From positions 186,001 through 250,000 of the forward strand of contig OZ025659.1 of NCBI GenBank assembly GCA_964019335.1: a stretch of 64,000 nucleotides of DNA. Direction: 5' to 3'. The position numbers and the translations under genes are program-made. This stretch comes from Diplonema japonicum (lineage: Eukaryota > Euglenozoa > Diplonemea > Diplonemida > Diplonemidae). Below the pieces are notes generated by a model. It ran no database searches. It was not told the DNA's origin and was given only the letters and a program-made list of their open reading frames with translations. This document shows positions 8,627 to 19,078 of the stretch, piece after piece (positions within the stretch are counted from its first letter, which is position 1; each line of letters begins with the position of its first letter).

Positions 8627-11600
8627 CTATAATTTCTCAAGAACCACAAGTAGCGACGACTCCTCAACCTTGCTGCCCTTCTTGATAAGGACTTTCTTGA
8701 CGGTCGAGGGGAAGGGTGCTGTGGCATCCACTTCCATCTTCATGGCACCCACGACAGCGATCTTGGTTCCCTTTTCAAGCTTGTCCCCTTCGGCCACGAG
8801 GAGGTTTTCGATTGTACCACTCATGGGCGATCCAATTTCACAGGGATTCTCAGCGTCCGCCATCGGTCCAGTGTTGGCTCCTTCCGCCGATGCATCAGGT
8901 ATTTTATACACAATAGGGGGGAGGGCGTCCTTACCTGTCACTGAAACAGCGAAAGTGACCTCACGAATGGCTCCATTTACCAACGGCCCAACACGCTTCA
9001 GAGTTACTGCCGCATTTCCCTTGAGTTCATTTGACACAACTTCCATCTTCTGCCCAACAGTCATCCCGTACCAGAAGACGTCGCTCGGCAGGTTGGTCAC
9101 ATCCACACTGTGCTCCTCAATGTAGTCAAGGAAATCGTCGAATACCTTGGGGTACAGCAGGCTGCTGATCACCTCGGTGGCCTCGACCTTTCTCTTCAGC
9201 TTGTCCTCCAGCTGCGCCTTCACCTTCTCGAAATCGTCCGCAGGCAGCGAATCACCAGGCCTGGTACCCTTCGTGATCGGTTGGACCCCCTTCAGAATGA
9301 TCTTTTGAATATCCTCAGGGAACCCTCTGTGGGGGAACCCAAGACGACCGGCCATCTGTTTATTTTTATACTTTTTTTAGAATAAAAACATACCAAATCA
9401 ATAGACGACTGAGGGAAGTCGATGAGATGCCCACGTGTGCGGACGTCTTCAGCGGTCCTTTTTTTTAAAAATTATTTTTTAATTATTTCTCATACATCTG
9501 CCTCTGGACAAGGTAGAGAGCAAGGTCGCCGACGCACTTGCTGGAAGGCGTCACCTTCACGATGTCTCCAAACAGCCTGTTCACGTCTCGGTACATGTCG
9601 CACACCTCCCCCCACCTCGCTGCGAGGCCCATGGACTTGCACTGAACAAGGAGGTTGGAGTACTGCCCACCGGGGATCTGGTGGTCGTACACACGCGCAG
9701 TACCCGAAAGCATCCCGGACTCGAAGGGCGAGTACAACGAACGGATCCTCGCCCAGAAGGTGTCGAGCCGCTCAAGAGACAAGTACGGGATCTGCGGGTA
9801 CTTCGGACTGTTCGCCGTCTCAAGGTCCGCAAGGAACGCGTTAAGCGAAGGCTGCGAAGTCCCATCTGCAATGCTAGCAATACAAGTATCAACAACATCA
9901 CAACCCGCATCAGCCATAGACAGCACTGTGGCCAGCGAGATAGACGAAGTAGCGTGTGTGTGGAAGTGAATAGGAATATCAGACCCCGCGCCTTCTCTAA
10001 GAGCCTTCATGAGAGGCTCTGCAGCTGATGGCTTCAGAAGCCCCGCCATGTCCTTCAGACCGATCATGTGGGCGCCAGCTGCAACGACATCCCTTGCAAG
10101 GTTTTTGTAGTACTCCAGGGTGTAGATTTTCTCCTCGGGACGGAGGAAGTCTCCTGTGAAACAGATGCACACTTCGGCAACCTTCTTTGCCTTCCTCACG
10201 GCATCGATGCACACCTTCATCTGAGCCACATCGTTGAAACAATCGAAGATTCTGAAGATGTCCATCCCGTTCTCTGCGGCGAGCCTACAGAACTCAGCGA
10301 TGGTGTTGTCAGGGTACGACTTGTAGCCAACTGCGTTGGCGCCTCTGACGAGCATCTGGAAACAGATGTCGGGCATCGCCTCGCGCATCTCCCTCAGCCT
10401 CTTCCACGGGCACTCGTGGAGGAACCTGTACGCCACGTCGAAGGTTGCACCGCCCCACATCTCGAAACTGAAGGCGCCTGTCTGCCCGCCCATGACCCTC
10501 GATGCTTCCTTGGCGCAGTCCATCAGATCGGTCGTTCTTACACGCGTGGCTAGAAGCGACTGGTGTGCGTCTCTCATTGAAGTGTCAGTGATGAGCACCC
10601 TGTCTTGCTTTCTCACCCATTTCGCGAGCTCTTCGGGGCCCTTCGTATCCAAGATCTTCTTGGCATACTCCTCGCATCTCGGCACCTTGGGCAGCTCCTC
10701 TTCAAAGGCATCCTTTGCAACAGGCGGCAGACCGTCCTTAAACGGCCACGCTCCCTTGTGTGCGGACCTCTCACCGCAGACGGTCTCCTCGGCAACCTTC
10801 CTGAGCAGCTTGCATTCCGGTGCAACGGGTTTGGGCTTGGGTTTCTCAGCAGGAGGCGCCGTTGGTGGGGTGATCTTAGGAGCAACAGGCGATGGCTCCA
10901 TGTCGTACGTGACCTTGGCTCCACCAGCGGCAGTTCCGATGGGGGAGGCTGCCATGGGGGAGTCAGGGACGGTGGTGTCAAGAGGGCCACAGAGCCCGCT
11001 GGTGCCGAAGACACCCATGCCACGAAATTTTCCGTAACGGCTATCCACAAGCTGGTCATCCTCCATGGGGGTGAGCTCTTCGAGGGAGCGCAGAATGAAG
11101 GAACGGATATCCTTCTGAATAAGCGGGAAGGACTTGTGTGTTTCGAGCTCCTTCCCGTCGACCTCCCAGATGATCTCGTCGATGACGCCGAGCTCCTTCA
11201 GCTGCGAGGCGTAGATGTGCTGCGCAGTGGCGAGGGACCTGCAATCCTCGGGGAACTGTTTGGCCTTGTCCTCGTCGTTCTTGTACCTCCCGAGGATGGA
11301 CGCAGCGCCCTCGGGGCTGATGACGCCGTAGTAGGCGGAGGACATCATGGCGATACGGTCGCCCATTCCAAGACCGAGCGCACCGCCAGATCCGCCCTCA
11401 CCAAGCACAACAGTGACGATGGGTGTCTTGAGCATCGCCATGGCGACTAAGTTGGTGGCGATGGCTTCTGATTGCCCGACTTCCTCGGCGGCGAATGAAG
11501 GCAGCGCACCGCAGGTGTCGACGAAGGTCACGACGGGAAGCGAGAATCGCTCTGCAAGCTGCATCAAACGGAGGGCCTTCCTGTACCCGGGGGGGGACGG

Positions 11601-12593
11601 CATTCCGTAGTTCGCCTCCTTCATCTTCGACGGTGTGTGTCCCTTGCATGTTGCAACCACCACGCAACGGATGCCTTCAAACATGGCAAACCCACCACGG
11701 ATGCATCTATCGCTTCCAACACGTCCATCACCCTCAAGCTCGGTGAAGTTCGTGAAGACAGTGGAAATGACATCCTGCGCTTGGGGGCGGGAGATGGAAC
11801 GGGACTTGGTGTAGTCCTGCCCAGACGTGGTCGACGGTTGAGCAGGAGCCGGAGTGGAACCAGAACGGACCTGTTTCCCGCCCATCAAAACAGTGAAAAC
11901 GTTGGCAAGCGTATCGTCAATGGAAGCATCCATCTCGGGGCCTTTTAGAAGCGGCAGGACAATGTCAAGCTGTCCGTGTTTTTCGAGGAACTGAGCGGAC
12001 TGGAAATCGGCGGGGCACTCCGAGTCATACTTCGCTTGGTCCATCTCGTACATTGTGTTCAGAATAACGGCGGGACCGGCGAAACCAATCCTTGCCTTTT
12101 GGATACTGATCCTTACATCAGACTGCATGGCGTAAGAGGCAGACACACCACCATATGTTGGGTCAAGGAGGATGGTTATGAATGGAAGGCCTGCATCGCG
12201 ATGACGGCCTACGGCAACAGACACCTTGGCCATCTGCATGAGGGACAGGGTCCCTTCTTGCATTCTTGCGCCGCCAGACTTGCACATGATGACAACTGGG
12301 AGGCGGTGTTTCTTAGCGTGTTCGAAGCCTCTGACGAGCTTTTCGCCTTCGGCGCACCCAAGGGAGCCGCCCATGAAGGCGAAGTTGTGTGTCATGACAA
12401 CTACCTCTTGTCCTGTTTTTAAGGTTCTCACCTTGACCACGACGGCCGACCCCTGCCCCGTCTTCGCGACCGCTCTCTGGAGCTGGTCGGAGTAGCTGGA
12501 GCTCGACCTGAAGCTAAACTTCAAAAAATCCTGCGAAACTACCTCGGTGAACAACTCTGTGTCCTGACCGGCCGGATCCTGATGAACAGACAT
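8627..12593 (-). CDS. Fused biotin-dependent transcarboxylase (AccD-AccA-PC carboxyltransferase-BCCP), 1296 aa
   Basis: Exons are 12593-9496, 9457-9394 and 9355-8627. Two 38-bp GT-AG introns restore one continuous pyruvate-carboxylase-like frame across what look like two separate genes. Domains: AccD-like acetyl-CoA carboxyltransferase (about 20-225; FAFMGGSLG, SGGARMQEG), without the N-terminal zinc ribbon of bacterial AccD; AccA-like half (about 265-510; YGMPSPPGYRKALR, GEGGSGGAL); Pro-rich linker (530-600); 5S/pyruvate carboxyltransferase (about 640-1032; D675 in MRDAHQS, K847 in GLKDMAG, H878 and H880 in HFHTHATSS); conserved carboxylase region (about 1040-1200); biotinyl domain (about 1225-1296; AMKM with K1260). 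There is no biotin carboxylase. By family knowledge it should transfer carboxyl from oxaloacetate to biotin and then to acetyl-CoA, giving pyruvate and malonyl-CoA. Similar fusions are known from Giardia and Entamoeba. No targeting peptide is evident, so a cytosolic place is likely. Its 5' neighbour is a citrate-type carrier. Confidence 0.9.
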
Positions 12594-12993
12594 TTTTTTT
12601 TTTTGTATAACGGCTCGAAGAAAAAATCAACCAGAGTCTACACCGAAAAAGGTGAGGTTCGCAGGGGGGGGGGGGGGTTAAAAGGAAAGTGTTCCTGTTG
12701 TTTGTTGTTGTTTTTTTTTTTTCCCTCCACCCGACGAAGGAATTTAAAAAAAAAGAGCAAACACATGAACAAAAAAATGGGCACTTATTTTTCTTCTCTT
12801 AATTTTTCTTTCCAGAACCGGAAGCACGGAAGGCAGGAAGGGGGGGGGGGGGGGGGGGAAGGGGTGCATTTTCTTTTCGTTAAAGCTAATTTTTAAAAAG
12901 GGGGAGGGGATAAAAAAATCAGGGGGGTAGAGAGAGATACAACACAAAAAAACTCTCTCCTTTTTTTTAAAAAAAATTTTTTTATTGTCTCCT
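12594..12993. other. Intergenic region between transcarboxylase and citrate-type carrier
   Basis: About 400 bases of G, T and A homopolymers, with no credible frame. As both genes are read on the minus strand, it holds the 3' end of the carrier transcript and the 5' leader and any promoter of the transcarboxylase. No promoter motif could be recognised. Confidence 0.65.
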
Positions 12994-13893
12994 TCAAATG
13001 CTACTGATCAATTTCTTCATCAAGGGAAAGATTGTGAACGTGAGACCCACGTTAGCCCCGACTCGGAGCATGCGCGGGATGGTACCGGAGTAGAGGACCT
13101 TTTTTTTTTTTTTTTTTTTTTTTTCTCTTTTTTTTTCCCTCCCACTCCATACCTTCGCGCCCTCAGTACTCACGACAGTTGCCAAGCAGTGCAAAGTGGA
13201 ATTGTATTTCCCAGACATGGGCCCTTGCATCCTTGTCTTGACCAGATCGATCGGCTGCGTAACAAGAACAGATACAATGCCTGCTACCACTCCAGCCAAT
13301 CCATTGTACACAGGAGACGACCGTTTCTGCGGAGAAGACCCTGCAAGCGCGGACAACGCAAGATATTGTGCAGGAAACCGCACCGCTTGGTTGGTAGCTT
13401 GCTTCATCATAGTGGGGACAGCACCCTTGTAGAGGCCTGAGAAGCCGTAAGAGGAGTATATCGAACGTGTACCGTGGATAAGGCTTTTAAACTTCTGTTC
13501 CCCCCGCTGGTCGGTGATGAACGCGGTTTTAATAGTTTCGGAAGGCGTCACCACGAAGGCACCTTCCACAGCTCCTGCAACGGCGCCGCAGAGAACCCGG
13601 CGTTGGGTGCTGAGAAGACCGTTTTCGTCACGTAACACAACAGCACTCTGTTCAAACGCGCTCCAGCGTATAGCTTGCTTTGGGATGCTGCCAGCCAGCA
13701 GTACTGACATGCCTCGGTATAACCCTATGAAGCCGTGTTTCTTCACTGTCTGAGAAGCACAGTCCACCAAGCCTTTGTATTTCCCCCCACCGAGCTGCAG
13801 GTGGGTTTTAAGATATTCAGTCGGATACGTCACGAAACACTCCACGGCACCCGTGGCCGCGCCAGCGATCAAAGATGTTAACACTGCCGACAT
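12994..13893 (-). CDS. Mitochondrial carrier family protein, citrate/tricarboxylate-carrier type, 281 aa
   Basis: Three SLC25 repeats are present, each with the signature after its first helix: PTEYLKT, PSETIKT and PIDLVKT. The sequence around the first and second (FVTYPTEYLKTHLQL; GSIPKQAIRW; NQAVRF) is closest, from memory, to citrate carriers (SLC25A1/CTP). Such carriers exchange citrate for malate across the inner mitochondrial membrane. The start is placed at 13893 (MSAVLTSLIAGAATG); the open frame upstream only translates homopolymers. A 54-bp in-frame intron (13099-13152, GTATGG...AAAAAG) separates GAK from VLYSGTIPRM; unspliced, it would insert a Lys run. The length of 281 aa fits the family. 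It lies about 400 bp upstream of the transcarboxylase on the same strand. Exact substrate is inferred from similarity only. Confidence 0.88.
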   Translation of the reverse strand: MSAVLTSLIAGAATGAVECFVTYPTEYLKTHLQLGGGKYKGLVDCASQTVKKHGFIGLYRGMSVLLAGSIPKQAIRWSAFEQSAVVLRDENGLLSTQRRVLCGAVAGAVEGAFVVTPSETIKTAFITDQRGEQKFKSLIHGTRSIYSSYGFSGLYKGAVPTMMKQATNQAVRFPAQYLALSALAGSSPQKRSSPVYNGLAGVVAGIVSVLVTQPIDLVKTRMQGPMSGKYNSTLHCLATVVSTEGAKVWSGREKKREKKKKKKKKVLYSGTIPRMLRVGANVGLTFTIFPLMKKLISSI

Positions 13894-14361
13894 CACTCCC
13901 ACTATATCATAGTTTTTTTTTTTTTTTCTTCTTCCCCTCTTTTTTTTTCTTTTTTTCCCCGGGTCCAAAAAGGGGGGGATAATAATAAAAGGGATTATTA
14001 ATAACAGAATGGGGGGGGGGGGGGGGGGGGGCTCAAGGTTGGGTGTTAAAAAAATAAGAAAAAAAAATATAAATTTGGAAAGGGGAATGAAAATAGGGAC
14101 AAAATATAAGGCCGGGGGGGAGAAAACTTTCGGTTTAAAAAAAAAAGCAAAAAAAAAGAGAAAAAAAAACTTTAAAGTGTACACACTCTTCTTTTAAAAA
14201 AGAATTTTTTAGGGGGGGAAAAAAAGGAGGGGGGGAGATTGGGGTGGGGTTCTTAAAATCTTAAAACTTTTTTTTTTTTCCTTTACCCCCCTCTTTGGCT
14301 TCTTCAGCCCAGTGTGAGACACAAAAAAAAAAATCTATTTTTTTTTTTCCTCCCCTTCCCC
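13894..14361. other. Intergenic low-complexity region
   Basis: Poly-T, poly-G (about 14011-14031) and poly-A runs lie between IFT122 and the carrier. Frames here encode only homopolymeric peptides. No gene or RNA was recognised. Confidence 0.7.
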
Positions 14362-17300
14362 TTAACTATGTTTCGCACCGCAGAAAGGACAACCCCCGGC
14401 TTTGAGGTACTCGTACTCATAATCGTCTTCATGAAAGAAGTGGTTACAGGACGCGCAAAGAACCACAGGAAGGTCCGGAATGACATTTCTAAAGTACGTT
14501 ACGCGAAGATCCTGCGAAAGTCGAGCCTCTTGTTCCTCTGTAACCTTGTGCTTGGAACCGGGGTTGTTCGTCCAGCTCATGATGAATACGTCATCCTTCT
14601 TCATCATTTTCAAAGTATCGCGGTCCACAACGACAGGAGCGTATTGCTTATCTGTGGCACCGTGGAAGTCCAATGACATGAGCTGCCGAGTAAAGGGATC
14701 GTTCAGGTTCATCCCTGCCTCTGCGTCTCCACCAAGTACATCATGTGAAGTGTCATTCCCAGTGAATGTCAATGTTTGTACCCCGTCAGCCTGGTGTTCC
14801 TTCCAATCAAGATCTTTTCTACGACCCACTCTCGTGTTCGAATTGAGAATCGACATGGCCTCAGCATGGGAAACGCCTGGCGCCAGTACGAAATGCACCA
14901 GCGGAAGATGATTGTATGAACAATACGATCTGACGAACGGGTGCAGGCACTGTGTGCAGCAGTCTCGGTCCGCGAGCAACGGGTTCGTGAAGGAACACCT
15001 GTAGCACATTGGAAGCAGATCCTCCTTGTCCGTAAACGGCTTCGATCGGATCTGAATGGCAGCCATGTCAAGCTGGTCAATCAAATGCTTGGGAACAACA
15101 TATTTCTGAAGACGTTCATACGCCGTGCGTGCCAGTTTGTTCGCGTCCAATTCTTTGGAAAGCTTTGCCAAAGCGAGGATAACGTTGAGCTTAGACATCC
15201 CGTAAGGGCACACCGCGCCTATCTCTGTCAATAACCATCTGCTCATGTGGAATAGGTTCAAAGGGCTCGTCTCGCAGAACGGAACGTCGTTGTACTTGTG
15301 GACGAAGCTGTACGCGTAGTAAAGCTCTGCTTTATGTCTGCACAATTTGAACTTTTCAAGACGTTCGCTGTGTTCCGCTTGTGATAAACCGCCTTCGGTT
15401 ACCAGGCGAAGATTTTCTGCTGCGAGCTTCCAAAAGTAGTAAGATGCGGAGTCGAACCGGCGTTCGATGACACCGTTGTGCGCGAGTTGTTCCACCATGC
15501 GTAAAGCTTCCTTCGGACGCTGGGCTTTCTTGTAAGCTTCTTGCGCTTCGTCGAATTTGTCGTTCAAAGCAAGCCATTCCGCGTACGGGAGGAACACGTC
15601 TGCTACGTTTGTAAGTCCTTGCGCAGCGTTGAGTAACCTGAAGGCCTCGTCCCATTTTTGCATTTCAACGTGGAGCTGCATGAGGCTTTTCATGTCGCCT
15701 ATCTTTTCGTAGGCTTCCTTTCCATATGCGTGGACGTTGTGTTTTCTGAAGTATTTTCCGCATAGTTGAATGGCAGCGACGTCGGATTTTTGCAGGCTTC
15801 TGCACACTTCGATCAGTCTTGTCAGCCACCCGTTGTCGCCCATGAGCGTGATGGCTTTGATGTGGTCACCAGCTGCGAGCCATAGAGCCGCGGCGTCACG
15901 TTGCGCGCCGGTTTCTTCGGCCCATCGTGCTTGCCGTCTTATAAGATCTTTGAGGTTTTCGTCGTTGGGGCAGATTTCCTTCGCTTTTGTCCACATTTTA
16001 AGATCGGCGTACATTTCGATCGCTTTTTTCTCCTGTCCGATCTTCACGAACAACGCGGCGGCCTCCTCGTACTTCCCTTGGTACGCGAGGATCTCCGCCA
16101 GGAACACCCTGTCGTCCGTTCCGAGACACTTTCTATCCAACGCAATTTGATCCAAAAACTCGATGTACCGCACGTCCCTGATTCTAATAAAAGCTCTGCG
16201 GGCGATTGGGAAGTTCAAGTCTGTTAACGCCTGCATGGCAAGCATTCTCCAGTCATTTTCCGTAACTCCAAGACAGGCGATTTGGTAAGCACTTGTGAAA
16301 TCTTTTTTCTCAAGGTATCTATACAATGAGGCTGATTGCGGCACGTCTATAGTGTGCATCGCAACGAAGTGGAGGCAGAATATCTTCGAGCCTTTGAACC
16401 CCACCACGAAACCCTGAAGCTTCTGTTGGTGGACGGGGAAGGTCCCTGTTTTGATGTTCAGAAAGGAGTTCCCGCTGAAGCACAGCATGTCCTCGTACTC
16501 CGAGTTCCAAGCGATGGAATTTGCGTTGGTTTCCTGGAAGAGCAGCTCTTTGTTGTCGAGCGAGTACACAACACAGTTCTGATTTTCATCGACGACAGCG
16601 AGTTTGTTACGAGAAGCCGAGAGGTCAAGACATCTTACAGGTGATTCCAATTTGACCAAATGAATCGGGAACGTGTTGTCGATGAAGATCTTCGAGACGG
16701 TACCGTTACGCAGTCCGACAAGGAGCGCCTCGCATTCCACAGGGCCGCCCACTACCTTAATGTACCGAATGCCTGATTCGAGAACCCACTCCCGCTGCCA
16801 GTGGCCTGCAAAATTGTATAATATCAGCTTTTTGTCGAGGCATAGAACGATGTGCATCGAGGTCACGACAAGGAGGTTGCAGTCCAGTTTTTTCCCGATC
16901 CGCTCCTTCAGCTTGTGCTTCATCTCGTAGGCATCGTCGTAGCACAGCTCGTAGACCATAACCTTGTCGGGAAGCTGTACAGCCAAGCGGTCCCTGTAGA
17001 TAGCGATCTTCTTCACATAATCCTTACAACGAATTTTCAAACGCTTGTCGGTCACAAGCTGCTGGATCACCACATCGGTCATGTAATCGCGATACGCGTA
17101 CTGGTCTTGGTACAAACCGTGGACCGTTGAAAAAACAAGTTGGTACATTGCTATCAACCCATCGTTTGTTCCCATTGCAATGAAGTTCAGTTTCGGTCGT
17201 TGCTTGACTGACCAGACCCAGTCGTCGACCTCTGTGATGGTAGACAGTCGAACGCCTTCTTTTGTCCACAGCGAGACCTTTTTATCAGACCCGCCGATGA

Positions 17301-18024
17301 GGAGATACTCACCGTTTGAGAAGTACGACACGCAGCATGGGTCGAACCCAAGGTGGCGGTCGCGCCCGATTTGCTTCGACGAAAGATGGTAGAATGAAAG
17401 CGTTTGGTCCCAGCACCCGACCGCGAGGATATCGAACGCTTCCTCTCGAGATGGATTCCATGTCAGTGTCCACACCGGCGCGGCACGCTTCATCGATAAT
17501 TTTTCATCCCCGGCCTTCGTCCGAATAGATATTGTACCTGAGAAATACCCCAATGCGAGATGTTGACCGTCGTTAGTCCAAGCGCAGGATAGGACTTTTG
17601 AAGCAACTTTGTGTTTTGAAACAGATTTTTGTTCTGGGGACCATAGACCGAAATCAGACGCGGTCACAGAAGCGAGTTGCTGTGTGACGGGGTTGTAGGC
17701 CAAGGATTGGATCGAATCGGAGTGCTGGTATTTTAGAATTCCCTCGGCTTTTGGTGTCCAGATTATCACCATCTTGTCAGCACCACCGCTTGCAAACCTC
17801 TTTCCATCTTTTGAATATGCCACACAGTACACAGTGTCTTTGTGGCCTTTCAAGGAATGAATGGGATCGCCTGCTGACGAATCAGCAGCAGCGTATACAA
17901 GAACACGGACGCCGACAGCTGCGATGAGTTGGGTTCCATCTGGTCTAAAGGCGACGTCGTGGACGGCAAATTTCCCCCCGTTGTGTTCTGGTATTCTGTC
18001 TTGCCAGGAGGTCACCGTTTTCAT
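14362..18024 (-). CDS. IFT122: Intraflagellar transport protein 122 (IFT-A complex), 1220 aa, intronless
   Basis: The N-terminus opens with WD40 repeats (WQDRIPEHNGGKFAVHDVAFRPDG, then SLKGHKDTVYCVAYSKDGKRFASGGADK and several further blades), making a first beta-propeller to about residue 290 and a second to about 560. From about 570 to 1000 the sequence is TPR-like alpha-solenoid (WRMLAMQALTDLNFPIARRAF; EKKAIEMYADLKMW; SYVHKYND-type helices). The C-terminus has two Cys/His-rich clusters (CYRCSFTNPL...CTQC; CASCNHFFHEDD...CPFC), as in IFT122. The protein belongs to the retrograde IFT-A train that moves cargo along cilia and imports membrane proteins. Length matches the family, about 1200 aa. 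Its presence says the organism builds a flagellum. The start at 18024 directly precedes conserved sequence. Confidence 0.93.
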   Translation of the reverse strand: MKTVTSWQDRIPEHNGGKFAVHDVAFRPDGTQLIAAVGVRVLVYAAADSSAGDPIHSLKGHKDTVYCVAYSKDGKRFASGGADKMVIIWTPKAEGILKYQHSDSIQSLAYNPVTQQLASVTASDFGLWSPEQKSVSKHKVASKVLSCAWTNDGQHLALGYFSGTISIRTKAGDEKLSMKRAAPVWTLTWNPSREEAFDILAVGCWDQTLSFYHLSSKQIGRDRHLGFDPCCVSYFSNGEYLLIGGSDKKVSLWTKEGVRLSTITEVDDWVWSVKQRPKLNFIAMGTNDGLIAMYQLVFSTVHGLYQDQYAYRDYMTDVVIQQLVTDKRLKIRCKDYVKKIAIYRDRLAVQLPDKVMVYELCYDDAYEMKHKLKERIGKKLDCNLLVVTSMHIVLCLDKKLILYNFAGHWQREWVLESGIRYIKVVGGPVECEALLVGLRNGTVSKIFIDNTFPIHLVKLESPVRCLDLSASRNKLAVVDENQNCVVYSLDNKELLFQETNANSIAWNSEYEDMLCFSGNSFLNIKTGTFPVHQQKLQGFVVGFKGSKIFCLHFVAMHTIDVPQSASLYRYLEKKDFTSAYQIACLGVTENDWRMLAMQALTDLNFPIARRAFIRIRDVRYIEFLDQIALDRKCLGTDDRVFLAEILAYQGKYEEAAALFVKIGQEKKAIEMYADLKMWTKAKEICPNDENLKDLIRRQARWAEETGAQRDAAALWLAAGDHIKAITLMGDNGWLTRLIEVCRSLQKSDVAAIQLCGKYFRKHNVHAYGKEAYEKIGDMKSLMQLHVEMQKWDEAFRLLNAAQGLTNVADVFLPYAEWLALNDKFDEAQEAYKKAQRPKEALRMVEQLAHNGVIERRFDSASYYFWKLAAENLRLVTEGGLSQAEHSERLEKFKLCRHKAELYYAYSFVHKYNDVPFCETSPLNLFHMSRWLLTEIGAVCPYGMSKLNVILALAKLSKELDANKLARTAYERLQKYVVPKHLIDQLDMAAIQIRSKPFTDKEDLLPMCYRCSFTNPLLADRDCCTQCLHPFVRSYCSYNHLPLVHFVLAPGVSHAEAMSILNSNTRVGRRKDLDWKEHQADGVQTLTFTGNDTSHDVLGGDAEAGMNLNDPFTRQLMSLDFHGATDKQYAPVVVDRDTLKMMKKDDVFIMSWTNNPGSKHKVTEEQEARLSQDLRVTYFRNVIPDLPVVLCASCNHFFHEDDYEYEYLKAGGCPFCGAKHS

Positions 18025-18502
18025 TTCTCCTGCAATTTTACGTCGTCCCCCCTGCTCCTTCTATTTTCTTTTTTTTTTTTCTTCTTCCCTTCTCCCCTCC
18101 CTCCCTCCCTTCCTTTGGGATGTTTTTTTATTAAATTGTGGAAATAAATTGAGGGGAAAAAAAAAAACAAAAAAAAAAGTATCACAGGGGCTAGGTTATG
18201 GTGTGGTTGTGGGAGGGGGAGGGCAGAAAAAAATATTTCACAAATAAAAAAAAAAAAAAAAAAGGAAAGCATCGAAACTTTTTTAAAAAAAAATAATAAT
18301 AAGAAATATGACTAATTTGGTACCCGCCCCCCGTGAAGATGGATTAAAAAAAAAAAAAAAAAGAAAAAAAAAAAAAAAAGGAAGAATAAGAATTTTAAAG
18401 AATGACTTTTTAAAACCCCCTCGTAAAGTATTGAGCTCCGAGAGACAAATCCTATGATTGAAAAATAAGATGGGAAGGGGGGGAAACACTGCCAGATAAG
18501 AA

Positions 18503-18552
<50 letters not shown>

Positions 18553-19078
18553 GAGCGATTAACCTCCTGGGGGGACAAATGTAAAGGAGAAAAAAAAATC
18601 GAATGTATATAAACAGCAAAGGGATCGAAACAAAACTACTAAAAAAAATCTTTTTTTTTCTTTTTTTTTTTCCTTCTCCCATGTAAAAAATTACCCGCCC
18701 CGCCCCGACAAAATCTGGTCAATTGTTTTAACGGTATTTGTCAAGAAAGGGAAAAAAACAAAAAAAAAAAAAAAAAAAAAAAAAAAGAAAAAGAGAGAGA
18801 GAGAAAAACACGCACATAGCAAGACAATACCAACTCTAATCTTTAAAACCGTATCATTGACCGTAGAAGCAAGAAACCACCTTACACCAACAAGCCGCTT
18901 AAAAGCAGCGAGGGGAGAGGAGGATCATCGCTTCTTGTAATGGGAATAGTCCTTTTTATTTCCCCCCTTTTTTTTTCTTGGAGGCAACGTGGTGACTGAG
19001 AGAGAACAACTAAACAACAACAAATGAAAAATAATATATTTTTTTTTTTTTTTTCAATTTCAATTTTTATTCCTCCTA
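18025..19078. other. Intergenic region, homopolymer-rich
   Basis: Dominated by long A and T runs (for example 18507-18548 and 18757-18786) with a short GA microsatellite near 18790. A block of about 160 bases at 18810-18965 has normal complexity but no frame. It may be 3' untranslated sequence of the kinase gene or a small RNA gene; I recognised no diagnostic box motifs. Confidence 0.6.

Noticed and set aside
8627-9355. A separate 242-residue biotin carrier gene
   Set aside because: The sequence between it and the upstream exon encodes the missing TAEDVRTRGHLIDFP segment flanked by GT-AG sites, so both belong to one gene.
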